Positions 27,873-37,461 of a stretch of DNA of 64,000 nucleotides are shown piece by piece. Source of the DNA: Ureibacillus sinduriensis BLB-1 = JCM 15800 (GTDB lineage: Bacteria > Bacillota > Bacilli > Bacillales_A > Planococcaceae); contig NZ_JPVO01000054.1 in the NCBI RefSeq assembly GCF_000772955.1, positions 124,001 through 188,000 on the forward strand, in the 5' to 3' direction. The notes beneath the pieces were generated by a model that worked only from the letters and a program-made list of their open reading frames with translations, searched no databases and was not told the origin of the DNA. The position numbers were made by a program, and so were the translations under genes. The first letter of the stretch is position 1. Each line of letters begins with the position of its first letter.

Positions 27873-28805
27873 ATGAAAAAACCTGAATTATTAGTGACAC
27901 CCAAGTCGGTAGATCATATTAAGTCGTTAATCGAAGCGGGTGCGGATGCTTTTGTTATTGGGGAACAACGATTTGGTTTGCGTCTGGCAGGCGAATTTTC
28001 TTTGATCGAAGTGGAGGAAGCTGCAAGGCTTATCCATGAATCCGGAAAAAAAGTCTATGTCGCTGTAAATGCCATTTTCCATAATGACCGATTAGATGCG
28101 CTTGAGAACTACTTAAAAGAGTTGCAACGAATTGGGGTGGATGCATTAATTTTTGGTGACCCGGCGGTGGTAGTTGCAGTACGTGAATTGGAAATGACAA
28201 TCCCGCTCCACTGGAATCCTGAAACAATTGCAACAAACTGGTTCCAAGCAAATTACTGGTTCGAACGTGGTGCAAAACGAGCATTTCTTGCCCGTGAACT
28301 TTCCCTGGACGAAGTAATTGAAATTAAGGAGAATGCAAAGCCTGAAATCGAAGTCCAAATACATGGCATGACATGCATGTTCCAATCAAAACGCTCATTG
28401 CTTGGGAATTATTTCTTATATCGTGACCAAGTAATGGAAATTGAAAATCGTAAAGCGAATCAAAATATGTTCTTACATGATAAAGAACGTAAAAATAAAT
28501 ATCCGATTTATGAGGATCTGAATGGAACACATATTTTCTCTCCGAATGATATGTGTCTTATCGATGAATTAACAGAACTATTTGAAGCAGGTATAGATTC
28601 TCTTAAATTTGATGGTGTCCTTCATACGGAAGATTACATCAATACGGTAACAAAATGTTATCGACAAGCTATCGATATGTATTTTGAACATGGTGTAGAT
28701 GCGTACGAAGAAATCAAGGACGAACTGTTGGAAAAAATTGAGAAAATACAGCCGGAAATACGTCCATTGGATACAGGTTTCATCTTTAAGGAAACAGTAT
28801 ATTAG
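27873..28805 (+). CDS. trhP1: U32-family tRNA hydroxylation protein TrhP1 (YrrN)
   Basis: 310 residues, peptidase U32 family (LLVTPKSVDHIKSLIEAGADAFVIGEQRFGLRLAG). Together with the next gene it corresponds to B. subtilis YrrN/YrrO, required for prephenate-dependent 5-hydroxyuridine formation at tRNA U34. The EVQIHGMTCMFQSKRSLLGNYF stretch is the family core; it lacks the fuller cysteine cluster seen in the next protein. Overlaps trmR context by a six-base gap. Confidence 0.92.
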   Translation: MKKPELLVTPKSVDHIKSLIEAGADAFVIGEQRFGLRLAGEFSLIEVEEAARLIHESGKKVYVAVNAIFHNDRLDALENYLKELQRIGVDALIFGDPAVVVAVRELEMTIPLHWNPETIATNWFQANYWFERGAKRAFLARELSLDEVIEIKENAKPEIEVQIHGMTCMFQSKRSLLGNYFLYRDQVMEIENRKANQNMFLHDKERKNKYPIYEDLNGTHIFSPNDMCLIDELTELFEAGIDSLKFDGVLHTEDYINTVTKCYRQAIDMYFEHGVDAYEEIKDELLEKIEKIQPEIRPLDTGFIFKETVY

Positions 28806-28823
28806 GAAGGAGTGCCCCCAGCC

Positions 28824-30101
28824 TTGTTACAACTAATCGAAAACGAGAATATTCGAGAAACCGTAAATGGTAAACGAGTTATTACTAAAAAACCAGAGTT
28901 GCTTGCACCAGCTGGAAGCTTGGAGAAGCTAAAAGTGGCAGTCCACTATGGTGCGGATGCCGTATTTATTGGTGGCCAGGAATTTGGATTGCGTTCAAAT
29001 GCAGGTAATTTTTCCATTGAAGAAATGCGCGAAGGTGTTGAATTTGCAAAAAAATATGGTGCAGTCATTTATGTAACGACCAACATCTTTGCTCATAACG
29101 AAAATATGGCTGGCTTAGAAGAATATTTACAAGCGATCGAAGAAGTGGGTGTAAAAGGAATCATCGTTGCAGACCCTTTAATTATCGAAACATGTCGCCG
29201 CGTCGCACCGAAACTGGAAATTCACCTTTCGACACAGCAATCATTATCGAATTGGAAGGCCGTGAAGTACTGGAAGCAAGAAGGGCTTCACCGTGTTGTT
29301 CTTGCCCGCGAAGTTGGAGCAGAAGAAATGCTAAAGATGAAAAAAGAAGTAGATATAGAAATCGAGGCTTTTGTTCACGGAGCGATGTGTATTGCCTACT
29401 CAGGGCGATGTGTTCTATCGAACCACATGACTGCCCGTGATTCCAACCGTGGCGGCTGCTGCCAATCCTGCCGCTGGGATTATGATTTATATGAAGAAGT
29501 TGATGGGCAAGAAAAAGCTCTATTTACTGATGGTGATGCACCGTTCGCCATGAGTCCGAAAGATTTGAAGCTGATTGAATCTATTCCCCATATGATTGAG
29601 CTTGGAATTGACTCATTAAAAGTTGAAGGCCGCATGAAATCCATTCATTATGTGGCTACAGTAGTTTCTGTTTATCGTAAAGTGATCGATGCCTATTGTG
29701 CAGATCCGGAAAATTTCCAGATCAAGAAAGAATGGCTCGAAGAATTGGATCGTTGTGCCAACCGTCCAACTGCATCGAGTTTCTTTGAAGGAGAGCCGGG
29801 TTATGAACAGCAAATGTTCGGAACACATGCAACGAAAACAAATTGGGATTTTGCCGGTCTCGTTCTTGACTATGACCAAGAGACACAAATGGTTACTTTA
29901 CAGCAGAGAAATTACTTCAAACCAGGTGATACAGTTGAATTCTTCGGCCCTGATATCGAATCCTTCAAATTGGAAGTTGGACAAATTTGGGATGAAAAGG
30001 GAAATGAACTAGAGGTTGCCAACCACCCATTGCAAATTATCAAATTTAAGTGTGAGCGTCCGTTGTTCAGCTACAACATGATGCGAAAGGAGAATATTTA
30101 A
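28824..30101 (+). CDS. trhP2: U32-family tRNA hydroxylation protein TrhP2 (YrrO)
   Basis: 425 residues. Core [33 protein letters not shown] and the U32 signature [36 protein letters not shown], whose cysteines probably bind an Fe-S cluster. C-terminal beta-barrel follows. TTG 28824 is preferred since AGGAAGGAG ends at 28812; a GTG at 28812 has no spacing. Its stop overlaps the udk start (TAATG). Confidence 0.93.
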   Translation: MLQLIENENIRETVNGKRVITKKPELLAPAGSLEKLKVAVHYGADAVFIGGQEFGLRSNAGNFSIEEMREGVEFAKKYGAVIYVTTNIFAHNENMAGLEEYLQAIEEVGVKGIIVADPLIIETCRRVAPKLEIHLSTQQSLSNWKAVKYWKQEGLHRVVLAREVGAEEMLKMKKEVDIEIEAFVHGAMCIAYSGRCVLSNHMTARDSNRGGCCQSCRWDYDLYEEVDGQEKALFTDGDAPFAMSPKDLKLIESIPHMIELGIDSLKVEGRMKSIHYVATVVSVYRKVIDAYCADPENFQIKKEWLEELDRCANRPTASSFFEGEPGYEQQMFGTHATKTNWDFAGLVLDYDQETQMVTLQQRNYFKPGDTVEFFGPDIESFKLEVGQIWDEKGNELEVANHPLQIIKFKCERPLFSYNMMRKENI

Positions 30102-30739
30102 TGTCCAAAAAGCGCCCTTTAGTAATAGGGATTGCAGGCGGTTCGTGCTCAGGGAAAACGAGCGTGACTCACGCCATCTATGATGTCTTTCGTGAGCATT
30201 CCGTTGTTGTAATTGAACAAGATTACTATTATAAAAATCAAAGCCATTTAACATTCGAAGAACGTCTGAAAACGAATTATGACCATCCGCTGGCTTTCGA
30301 TAACGATTTATTGCTGGAGCATATCAATACTTTATTGCAAAGACAAGCCATCGATAAACCGGTGTATGATTATGTTAATCATACACGTGCCGATGAGGTC
30401 ATACATGTGGATCCCAAAGATGTAATTATCCTCGAAGGAATCCTTGTTCTGGAAGATAAACGATTAAGAGATTTGATGGATATTAAATTATTTGTAGATA
30501 CAGATTCGGATTTACGTATAATTCGTCGTATTGAGCGAGATATTAAAGAACGAGGCAGAACAATCGACTCTGTTATCGAACAATATCTGACGGCTGTCCG
30601 GCCAATGCATAACTTATTTATTGAGCCAACAAAAAGGTACGCAGATGTCATTATCCCAGAAGGTGGAGAAAATGAAGTTGCGATCGATTTAATGGTAACA
30701 AAAATTAAAACAATTCTTGAAACTACTACAATTGTGTAA
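30101..30739 (+). CDS. udk: Uridine kinase
   Basis: 212 residues. Walker [13 protein letters not shown] at the N-terminus, then the uridine-binding [12 protein letters not shown] and [15 protein letters not shown]. Phosphorylates uridine/cytidine in pyrimidine salvage. Overlaps trhP2 and so is translationally coupled to the tRNA-modification genes, as in B. subtilis. Confidence 0.96.
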   Translation: MSKKRPLVIGIAGGSCSGKTSVTHAIYDVFREHSVVVIEQDYYYKNQSHLTFEERLKTNYDHPLAFDNDLLLEHINTLLQRQAIDKPVYDYVNHTRADEVIHVDPKDVIILEGILVLEDKRLRDLMDIKLFVDTDSDLRIIRRIERDIKERGRTIDSVIEQYLTAVRPMHNLFIEPTKRYADVIIPEGGENEVAIDLMVTKIKTILETTTIV

Positions 30740-30790
30740 TATGATGATGGAGTGTTGGAATTAATTAGCATATACAAATAGTACGTTTTC

Positions 30791-30880
30791 AAACCGAATT
30801 CGGTTATTAGTTAAGTGGGCGCAGGGACTTCTAATCATTCCCCAAGCCTCATATGCTTAACTACTAACCGGGTTTTATTA
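30791..30880 (+). terminator. Large structured hairpin after udk, terminator-like
   Basis: GGTTATTAGTTAAG (30802-30815) pairs with CTTAACTACTAACC (30856-30869) with one mismatch; AAACC (30791-30795) extends it by pairing GGTTT (30871-30875), leaving GAATTC bulged. The 40-base loop contains GGGA/TCCC. The 3' side runs into TTTTATTATTA. Probably a terminator for the trmR-udk operon, but the loop is larger than usual. Confidence 0.6.
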
Positions 30881-30902
30881 TTACAGCCTAAATAGAAAAC
30901 GA

Positions 30903-30932
30903 TTGCATTTTCTTTAGCAAGGTGTGTATAGT
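30903..30932 (+). promoter_or_regulatory. Probable greA promoter with cre-like site
   Basis: TTGCAT (30903-30908), 18-base spacer, TATAGT (30927-30932). AGAAAACGATTGCA at 30894-30907 matches the CcpA cre consensus TGNAANCGNWWNCA at all but the first position and overlaps the -35. A chance match is possible. Confidence 0.5.
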
Positions 30933-30977
30933 ATTGTTTCAAAGTATAATTCGTGAAGATTTAAGGAGTGAACTAAT

Positions 30978-31460
30978 TTGGCAAATGAAAAACAATATCC
31001 AATGACATTGGCTGGTAAACAGAAGTTGGAAGAAGAATTGGAACATTTGATTACTGTTAAACGTAAAGAGGTAGTAGAGCGTATTAAAATTGCTAGAAGT
31101 TTCGGGGACTTATCTGAGAATTCCGAGTATGACTCAGCGAAAGAAGAACAAGGGTTTGTAGAAGGCCGTATCACTACAATTGAATCTATGTTACGTAATG
31201 CATTGATTATAGAAGAATCTGGTGAAAGTGATGTTGTTACTTTAGGTAAAACTGTTTCTTTCGTAGAACTCCCAGATGGTGACGAAGAAGAATATACAAT
31301 CGTTGGTTCAGCAGAAGCAGATCCTTTTGAAGGCCGTATTTCAAACGATTCCCCAATCGCGAGAGCTTTATTGGGTCGTAAAGTGGACGATATTGTTAAA
31401 TTAACAACTCCGGGCGGAGATATGGAAGTACGTATCGTTTCAATTAAAACGGCTAATTAA
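30978..31460 (+). CDS. greA: Transcription elongation factor GreA
   Basis: 160 residues. N-terminal coiled coil with the tip acidic residues in [20 protein letters not shown] and the C-terminal FKBP-like domain ending [26 protein letters not shown]. Stimulates RNA cleavage by backtracked polymerase. TTG start with AAGGAGTG upstream. Confidence 0.97.
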   Translation: MANEKQYPMTLAGKQKLEEELEHLITVKRKEVVERIKIARSFGDLSENSEYDSAKEEQGFVEGRITTIESMLRNALIIEESGESDVVTLGKTVSFVELPDGDEEEYTIVGSAEADPFEGRISNDSPIARALLGRKVDDIVKLTTPGGDMEVRIVSIKTAN

Positions 31461-31586
31461 TTCCGGTTTCTTGGTGTCCTTTCTATTTGGCTTTATACAT
31501 AGCCTGTCAATTAGGATTCTTTTATAAAGGGAAAAGTTAGTTTATATATCCATCAAAAGGTTCAATTCTAACAATATTTGAATACC

Positions 31587-31626
31587 AAAGTCGGCGAAAT
31601 CATATAAAGGTTTTGTCGACTTTTTC
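31587..31626 (+). terminator. Terminator of greA
   Basis: AAAGTCG.CGAAA pairs with TTTTG.CGACTTT around an AT-rich loop, followed by TT. It lies 126 bases after the greA stop. Confidence 0.8.
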
Positions 31627-31641
31627 ATTTACTTTAAAAAT

Positions 31642-31670
31642 TTGACAAGAATATTAAATATAGCCATATT
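31642..31670 (+). promoter_or_regulatory. Promoter of yrrS
   Basis: TTGACA (31642-31647), 17-base spacer, CATATT (31665-31670). Confidence 0.65.
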
Positions 31671-31731
31671 GATGGCTTTAAAACGGAATCTTGATACAAT
31701 AAAGCTAATGAGGTAAAGGGGGATTCAGTTT

Positions 31732-32412
31732 ATGTCTAAAGGACAAGAATCTTTAACGCGTTCAGAAAATAAAAGATATGATCAGCGGAAACAGAAAAAC
31801 AAAATGGACAAAATCTTGAATATCTTAATCGCTGTCGTTTCAATCCTTATCATATTAAATGTAGTCGCAATTTTTAATGATGATGACCACGAAAAAGAAC
31901 AGGCGGATGAAACGGTTGAAAAACAAAATTTAAATAATAACGTTGAAAAAGAAGATACTAAAAGTGCCGATGCAACGGATAAAAATGTGGTGTCTGCCGA
32001 GGGGATAGAACGTGTGGAGCCGGAATCTGGAGAGCAAACAAATCCGGATCAAGATTCCGATTCAAATATCATTGTTCAAGCATCGAATGATCCGATGGTT
32101 GAAGAGGTCATTATTAATCCGGAGTGGAAAGTAAATCCAACAAAACAACAAGGCGAACACGTTTCTGCATACGAAAAAGGCCATCCCGATTACGAAGAAA
32201 AGTTACAAGCTTTTCGTCAAGCTGTTCAATTGGATGAAAGCAATACAATCTTTTGGTCAGTAAAGAACAATGGCGGGCCAAATAGCTCGGTGGCAGTTGT
32301 ATCTTCAGGTGATAAGACTGAAAATTACCGGATTTATATTGAATGGTTGGAAAATGAAGGATGGAAACCTGTAAAAGTCGAAAAGCTGAATCAATCTGTA
32401 GGTACAAGATAA
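31732..32412 (+). CDS. yrrS: YrrS family (DUF1510) membrane-anchored protein
   Basis: 226 residues. A basic N-terminus, one transmembrane helix (ILNILIAVVSILIILNVVAIF, about residues 27-47), an acidic low-complexity linker of about 90 residues and a C-terminal extracellular DUF1510 domain (KGHPDYEEKLQAFRQAVQLDE ... YRIYIEWLENEGWKPVKVEKL). Topology predicts an outside-facing domain. Function unknown; in B. subtilis yrrS pairs with pbpI, which is missing here. Confidence 0.92.
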   Translation: MSKGQESLTRSENKRYDQRKQKNKMDKILNILIAVVSILIILNVVAIFNDDDHEKEQADETVEKQNLNNNVEKEDTKSADATDKNVVSAEGIERVEPESGEQTNPDQDSDSNIIVQASNDPMVEEVIINPEWKVNPTKQQGEHVSAYEKGHPDYEEKLQAFRQAVQLDESNTIFWSVKNNGGPNSSVAVVSSGDKTENYRIYIEWLENEGWKPVKVEKLNQSVGTR

Positions 32413-32420
32413 CCAATCTA

Positions 32421-32449
32421 TTGACGTTGCAGCATATATTCTTTAATAT
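32421..32449 (+). promoter_or_regulatory. Promoter of mtnN
   Basis: TTGACG (32421-32426), 17-base spacer, TAATAT (32444-32449), 30 bases before the mtnN start. Confidence 0.7.
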
Positions 32450-32478
32450 ATGTGTGTCAAGAATTGGAGGAATTATTT

Positions 32479-33171
32479 ATGAAAATTGCAGTAATCGGGG
32501 CAATGGAAGAAGAAGTTGAATTACTAAGAAACGCACTATCAAATAGTAAAGCAACGACAATTGCCAATAGTGAATATACAACAGGAAGTTACATGGACAA
32601 AGAGATTGTCTTGCTGAAAAGTGGAATTGGAAAAGTAAATGCCGCTATGACTACTACAGCACTCCTTTACGAGTTTAAACCAGATGTTGTCATTAATACA
32701 GGTTCGGCTGGTGGATACGATCCTGCTCTGGAAGTGGGGGCGGTTGTTATTTCCGATGAAGTGCGCCATCATGATGTGGATGTAACAATTTTTAATTATG
32801 AAATGGGTCAAGTCCCACAATTACCTCCGGCTTTCAAGGCGGATGAGCGTTTAATGAGACTGGCAGAAGAGGCTGTTTCCGAAATTTCCGAGCATCAATA
32901 TGGGGTAGGTTTAATTTGCTCCGGAGATTCATTTATGAACGATCCAGAACGTGTAGCCAAAGTAAGGGAGTATTTCCCACAAATGAAAGCCGTTGAGATG
33001 GAAGCAGCTGCCGTGGCGCAAGTATGCTATCAGTTTAAAACACCTTTTGTAGTCATTCGCGCATTATCTGATATCGCCGGAAAAGAATCCAACATTAGCT
33101 TTGATGAATTTTTACCTGTTGCAGCAAAGCATTCTACGGAAATTGTATTAAAAACAATTGAGAAACTGTAA
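32479..33171 (+). CDS. mtnN: 5'-methylthioadenosine/S-adenosylhomocysteine nucleosidase
   Basis: 230 residues, the family's length. Motifs: [16 protein letters not shown] start, [37 protein letters not shown] and RALSDIAG with the catalytic aspartate. Splits MTA and SAH, feeding methionine salvage and AI-2 precursor formation. ATG 32479 has TTGGAGGA; the frame opens 27 bases earlier without one. Confidence 0.96.
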   Translation: MKIAVIGAMEEEVELLRNALSNSKATTIANSEYTTGSYMDKEIVLLKSGIGKVNAAMTTTALLYEFKPDVVINTGSAGGYDPALEVGAVVISDEVRHHDVDVTIFNYEMGQVPQLPPAFKADERLMRLAEEAVSEISEHQYGVGLICSGDSFMNDPERVAKVREYFPQMKAVEMEAAAVAQVCYQFKTPFVVIRALSDIAGKESNISFDEFLPVAAKHSTEIVLKTIEKL

Positions 33172-33257
33172 TTCTTCACCCTTTGTTCATAAACGAACTT
33201 GAAGCGGAGAAAAAATCAAAGTAATATAGAATTATGAAAGTGTTAGGAGGTTAGGCT

Positions 33258-33347
33258 ATGTTAATGCTTATGGCAGGTTCTGTAGCGATTACAGCGATTT
33301 TGGGAATTATTATTTATTCTGGAGCTAAAGAAAAAACATACTACTAA
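33258..33347 (+). CDS. Small membrane peptide, 29 aa
   Basis: TAGGAGG lies seven bases before ATG. The product MLMLMAGSVAITAILGIIIY plus a short tail SGAKEKTYY is a single hydrophobic helix with a polar C-terminus, so probably inserted in the membrane. It lies between mtnN and a strong bidirectional terminator. Not recognised as a named family. The excellent ribosome site argues for translation. Confidence 0.6.
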   Translation: MLMLMAGSVAITAILGIIIYSGAKEKTYY

Positions 33348-33352
33348 AAAGA

Positions 33353-33390
33353 GGGCTCATTAAGGTTAACGGTAACCTTAATGAGCTTAT
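33353..33390. terminator. Bidirectional terminator between the 29-aa gene and sigK
   Basis: GCTCATTAAGGTTA pairs perfectly with TAACCTTAATGAGC around ACGG. T/A-rich flanks on both sides suit both convergent genes. Confidence 0.92.
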
Positions 33391-33391
33391 T

Positions 33392-34138
33392 TTAATTGTC
33401 AAAATGGGAGGATTCCATTTCTGCTTTACGAATTTCTTTTTCAGCTTGATTATGCTTAAATTGCTGATAGAGCTTTACAAGTGCACGCTTCTCTATTCGT
33501 GATACATAACTTCTGGAAATTTTAAGTTTTTTGGCTATTTCCTTTTGAGTTAACGGGTCGTTATTGTTTAATCCATACCGATATACAATAATCTCGAGTT
33601 CCCTGGCATCCAAAGTATTTAAATAAGCATACAACTGCTCAAAGCTTTCTTTTTGCTCGATTTTATCGATGGCAGGTTGTTCTTCCATTTGCAGTAAATC
33701 ACGAATTTGAAGAGATTGACCTTCCTTGTCTACTCCAATTGGTTCAAACAGAGATACATCTTTTTGCACTTTTTTTTGTGCGCGTAAATGCATGAGTATT
33801 TCATTCTCAATACAACGTGCCGCATAAGTGGCTAGACGGGTCTTTTTATCGGGTGTGTAGCTGCTGACTGCTTTCATCAACCCGATGGTGCCAATCGATA
33901 TATAATCGTCTAGTTGTTCATGCTGAGGGTGGAATTTCTTGACGACGTGTGCGACAAGCCTCATATTTCTTTCAATCAAGTCAAGACGTGCTTGTTCATC
34001 GCCGGCCATGAAACGTTCAATTGCTTTTGCTTCTTCTTCTTTTGTAAAAGGCCGATGAAAAGCCTGCCCCTTTAAATAACCAAGTAATGACGGAATGTCC
34101 AGCCAAAGCTGCATTAGTGATGCAAAAATTCCGCTCAA
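33392..34138 (-). CDS. sigK: Mother-cell sporulation sigma factor, pro-SigK
   Basis: 248 residues and uninterrupted: no skin-type insertion. A hydrophobic pro-sequence (IFASLMQLWLDIPSLLGYL) precedes sigma region 2 (MRLVAHVVKKF, YISIGTIGLMKAVSSYTPDK, LATYAARCIENEILMHLRAQKK) and region 4 (TQKEIAKKLKISRSYVSRIEKRAL). In B. subtilis SpoIVFB cleaves between Ser20 and Tyr21; the aligned place here is Gly-Tyr at about 20-21. Directs late mother-cell genes for coat and maturation. Confidence 0.95.
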   Translation of the reverse strand: MSGIFASLMQLWLDIPSLLGYLKGQAFHRPFTKEEEAKAIERFMAGDEQARLDLIERNMRLVAHVVKKFHPQHEQLDDYISIGTIGLMKAVSSYTPDKKTRLATYAARCIENEILMHLRAQKKVQKDVSLFEPIGVDKEGQSLQIRDLLQMEEQPAIDKIEQKESFEQLYAYLNTLDARELEIIVYRYGLNNNDPLTQKEIAKKLKISRSYVSRIEKRALVKLYQQFKHNQAEKEIRKAEMESSHFDN

Positions 34139-34262
34139 TCACGTCATCCTTTCTGCTTTTTTCGACATTATATGATAAACTTCACTGGAAAATGAGTAGT
34201 GGCGATCAAATTAAGAAAAGTATAAAAAAAACGATGCAATCATGAGCGATGCATCGAAAAGT

Positions 34263-34802
34263 TTAAACTTTTTTTAGAGTCAATGTACAAATCATAAGGA
34301 CGGAGAGTATGGGGAAAAGAAATAAATAAAATTGAGGACCGACTGCAGGGATCAGAAAATATGAAAATGTTAAAAAAGTTCCAGCAGCAGTGATAGGTAA
34401 TCCTACAAAATAGCCTGTAGCTTCGGAAATATTGAAGCGGGCCAAGCGGTATGCCCCACAAGCAATATATAGAATGGTGAAGATTATCCCAATCATCCCG
34501 AAATCGGCCAAAATAATTTCGTACATTAATAGAGCGGGGGCTACACCGAATGATATAATATCACCCATAGAGTCCAACTGTTTGCCAAGCTCCGATTCTT
34601 GATTGAATTTTCTTGCTACCTTGCCATCATACCGATCCAAAAATGCAGCAATGAAAATAAACAAAACACTATAACTATATGCTTCATTTAATGTTGCCAT
34701 AATCGAGGCACCACCGAAAGACAAATTACAAAGTGTAATTAGATTAGCAGCGTGCGATTTAATTTTTTTAATCGTGGAATCCACCATATGGATAATAAAC
34801 AT
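34263..34802 (-). CDS. pssA: CDP-diacylglycerol-serine O-phosphatidyltransferase
   Basis: 179 residues with several membrane helices. The CDP-alcohol phosphotransferase signature DG-x2-AR-x8-G-x3-D-x3-D is met from DRYDGKVARKF to LDSMGD. Makes phosphatidylserine from CDP-DAG and serine. AAGGAGTG precedes ATG. Divergent from psd, which uses its product; together they make phosphatidylethanolamine. Confidence 0.94.
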   Translation of the reverse strand: MFIIHMVDSTIKKIKSHAANLITLCNLSFGGASIMATLNEAYSYSVLFIFIAAFLDRYDGKVARKFNQESELGKQLDSMGDIISFGVAPALLMYEIILADFGMIGIIFTILYIACGAYRLARFNISEATGYFVGLPITAAGTFLTFSYFLIPAVGPQFYLFLFPILSVLMICTLTLKKV

Positions 34803-34924
34803 GGGGAAACACTCCTTTGCGCTAAATATATTTATATATTATACTTCGAAACAGCATAAATTGTAAGTCAATAAAAATACCTTAACATTACATAAAAAAT
34901 TAAGAGATTTATCGGGGGTTACTT

Positions 34925-35707
34925 ATGAAAGAAAAAATTTATCAATCACTAATTGAACTTACGAACGGAAAATACAGTTCATTACTACTGAAGAGGCTTG
35001 TAAGTTCACCGATGAGCAAAAATCTTATCGGACGGTACAGTAAAGTATACGAAATAGATACAACCGAGGTTTCAAGTGATTTAGATAGTTTTGCAAGTTT
35101 ACAAGATTTCTTCACTAGGCAGTTAAAAAAAGAAGCTAGACCTGTGAATCAGTCGTCCAATCTCTTCGTCAGCCCCGTTGATGCAAAGGTTGAGAGCTAT
35201 GGCCGAATAGATGAGGCAGCGATATTTACAGTAAAAGGCAAGCCGTATACAATCATGGAATTGATGGGGAATGAGCATGTTATAGATAAATATAGAAAAG
35301 GGAAATATGTTGTATTTTATTTAAGTCCCGCTAATTACCATCGAATCCACAGTCCAATAGATGGTACGGTGATTCGCCAATATTCACTTGGGAATAAATC
35401 TTACCCGGTAAATCAGTTGGGGTTGACTTACGGTAAAAATCCCATCAGTAAAAACTATCGCATGGTCAGTGAAGTAAAAGTTCATGACAAGAAACATGTG
35501 ACCCTTGTAAAGGTGGGAGCGATGTTTGTGAATTCAATTACCTTAACAAATGTATCAACTGCTTGGAAAAAAGGTGAAGAGATAGGCTTCTTTGGGTTTG
35601 GTTCAACGGTCGTTATGTTATTTGAAGAAGACTTTGTAACCTTTACTGAAAATATTAAAAAAGGGCATAATGTGAAGATGGGAGAACCAATCGCAAGTAT
35701 GTTATAA
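34925..35707 (+). CDS. psd: Phosphatidylserine decarboxylase
   Basis: 260 residues. The self-cleavage and pyruvoyl motif is GFGST near residue 225 (LGST in many homologues), with the conserved SPANYHRIHSPIDG. After cleavage the serine becomes the pyruvoyl group of the alpha chain. Converts PS to PE at the membrane. Divergent partner of pssA. Confidence 0.95.
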   Translation: MKEKIYQSLIELTNGKYSSLLLKRLVSSPMSKNLIGRYSKVYEIDTTEVSSDLDSFASLQDFFTRQLKKEARPVNQSSNLFVSPVDAKVESYGRIDEAAIFTVKGKPYTIMELMGNEHVIDKYRKGKYVVFYLSPANYHRIHSPIDGTVIRQYSLGNKSYPVNQLGLTYGKNPISKNYRMVSEVKVHDKKHVTLVKVGAMFVNSITLTNVSTAWKKGEEIGFFGFGSTVVMLFEEDFVTFTENIKKGHNVKMGEPIASML

Positions 35708-35793
35708 TTGTCCAATGAGAATCTTTACTATCAGAGGAACCATCCTCCAAATGCATAAAAGGTATCATATAATTTTTTGAAGGAGTTAAGGCT

Positions 35794-36312
35794 TTGTATA
35801 ATTTTTTATTGCCGAAAGAGTTTGTAACTACTGTATTCGAAATTACACCGGAAAAATTAGCTTCCCTTGGCATTAAAGGGGTTATAACAGATTTGGATAA
35901 TACCTTGATCGAATGGGACAGACCGGATGCGACAGAAGAAATTGCTGCTTGGATGAAACTAATGCAAGATGCAGGGATCCGCGTCATTATTGCATCGAAT
36001 AATAATCAAGAACGTGTAAAACGATTTGCTGAACCGCTGGGTATTCCGTTTATCTATCGAGCAAAAAAACCTCTTGGGGCAGCATACTATGCTGCAATGA
36101 AAGAAATACGCTTGAAAAGTAATGAGGTGGCAATGGTTGGCGATCAATTATTGACGGATATAATGGGTGCAAATCGTTTGAAATTATATACATTTCTAGT
36201 CCGACCTGTTGCAGAGTCGGATGGTTTTGTTACGCTTTTTAATCGTTTTATAGAACGACGTGTCTTTAATATGCTAAAGCGCAAAGGAATTAAAACTTGG
36301 GAGGAACAATAA
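35794..36312 (+). CDS. yqeG: YqeG family HAD phosphatase
   Basis: 172 residues. HAD motif I is VITDLDNTLIEWD, motif II IIASNN, motif III/IV the lysine in AKKPLGAAYY and MVGDQLLTDIMGAN. Relatives include the phosphatidylglycerophosphate phosphatases of the GEP4/YqeG group, so that is a possible activity. TTG start with AAGGAG. Ends in TAATG overlap with yqeH. Confidence 0.93.
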   Translation: MYNFLLPKEFVTTVFEITPEKLASLGIKGVITDLDNTLIEWDRPDATEEIAAWMKLMQDAGIRVIIASNNNQERVKRFAEPLGIPFIYRAKKPLGAAYYAAMKEIRLKSNEVAMVGDQLLTDIMGANRLKLYTFLVRPVAESDGFVTLFNRFIERRVFNMLKRKGIKTWEEQ

Positions 36313-37415
36313 TGAGTGAAATGCCTAGCTGTATCGGCTGTGGAGCTATTATTCAAATAGAGAATCCGAAAGAATTGGGATATGCACCGCCATCTTCATT
36401 AGAAAAAGAGGCGATTATCTGCCAAAGATGTTTTCGCTTGAAAAATTATAATGAAATTCAACCTGTTAGTTTAACGGATGACGACTTTCTGCGAATCTTG
36501 AACGGACTTGGGGAGCAACAAGGATTAATCGTTAAAATTGTCGATATTTTCGACTTTAATGGGAGCTGGTTACCCGGTCTTCACCGTTTCGTAGGAAAGA
36601 ATCCGGTGTTATTGGTTGCCAATAAAGCGGATTTACTGCCTAAATCAGTGAAGCCTAAGAAGGTGATCAACTGGCTTAAACGTGAAGCTCGAAGCTTGGG
36701 CCTGCAACCAATTGATGTAATCCTTGTAAGCGCCCATAAAGGGATGGGTATGGAAGAGGTAGTGGATGCGATTGAAATGCACCGTAATGGCAAGGATGTT
36801 TACGTTGTTGGTTCCACGAATGTAGGAAAGTCCACTTTTATCAACCGAATTATCAAACAGGCAACTGGTGAAGGAAATGTCATCACGACTTCCCATTTCC
36901 CTGGAACAACGCTGGACATGATTGAAATTCCCCTTGATGATGGAGCAGCTATTTATGATACACCTGGCATAATCAATCATCATCAAATGGCACATCATAT
37001 CGATTCAAGTGAATTAAAATATATCACGCCCAAAAAAGAAATTAAGCCGAAAGTATACCAGCAAAATGAAGGGCAAACTTTATTTATCGGTGCACTTGCT
37101 CGCTTTGATTTCGTAAAGGGTGATCGTTCCGCCTTTACAGTCTATGCTGCAAATGATTTGCCGATTCACCGAACAAAGCTTGAAAAAGCGGACAAGTTGT
37201 ATGAAGAGCATAAAGGGGAGCTCCTTTCACCGCCATCGAAGGAGCATATACATCTGCTTCCTGAGCTTGTACGACACGAATTCGCCATTAAAGAGGGGAA
37301 GACCGATGTGGTCATTTCTGGATTGGGTTGGATTACCGTGCAGCATGCAAATGTTGTCATTGCCGCACATGCTCCTAAAGGGGTAGAGGTGTTTATTCGT
37401 CCATCTTTAATATAA
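36312..37415 (+). CDS. yqeH: Ribosome biogenesis GTPase YqeH
   Basis: 367 residues, circularly permuted GTPase. N-terminal zinc finger CIGCG ... CQRC (residues about 6-40), then G4 NKAD, G5 VSAHKG, G1 GSTNVGKST, G3 DTPG. Needed for 30S assembly. ATG 36312 overlaps the yqeG stop and has GGGAGGAAC; an earlier in-frame start at 36297 lies within yqeG and is unlikely. The yqeG-to-yqeM order equals B. subtilis. Confidence 0.95.
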   Translation: MSEMPSCIGCGAIIQIENPKELGYAPPSSLEKEAIICQRCFRLKNYNEIQPVSLTDDDFLRILNGLGEQQGLIVKIVDIFDFNGSWLPGLHRFVGKNPVLLVANKADLLPKSVKPKKVINWLKREARSLGLQPIDVILVSAHKGMGMEEVVDAIEMHRNGKDVYVVGSTNVGKSTFINRIIKQATGEGNVITTSHFPGTTLDMIEIPLDDGAAIYDTPGIINHHQMAHHIDSSELKYITPKKEIKPKVYQQNEGQTLFIGALARFDFVKGDRSAFTVYAANDLPIHRTKLEKADKLYEEHKGELLSPPSKEHIHLLPELVRHEFAIKEGKTDVVISGLGWITVQHANVVIAAHAPKGVEVFIRPSLI

Positions 37416-37461
37416 ATTATTGATGGCAGATAGTATAAACAAGGAAGACGAGGTTATCGAA

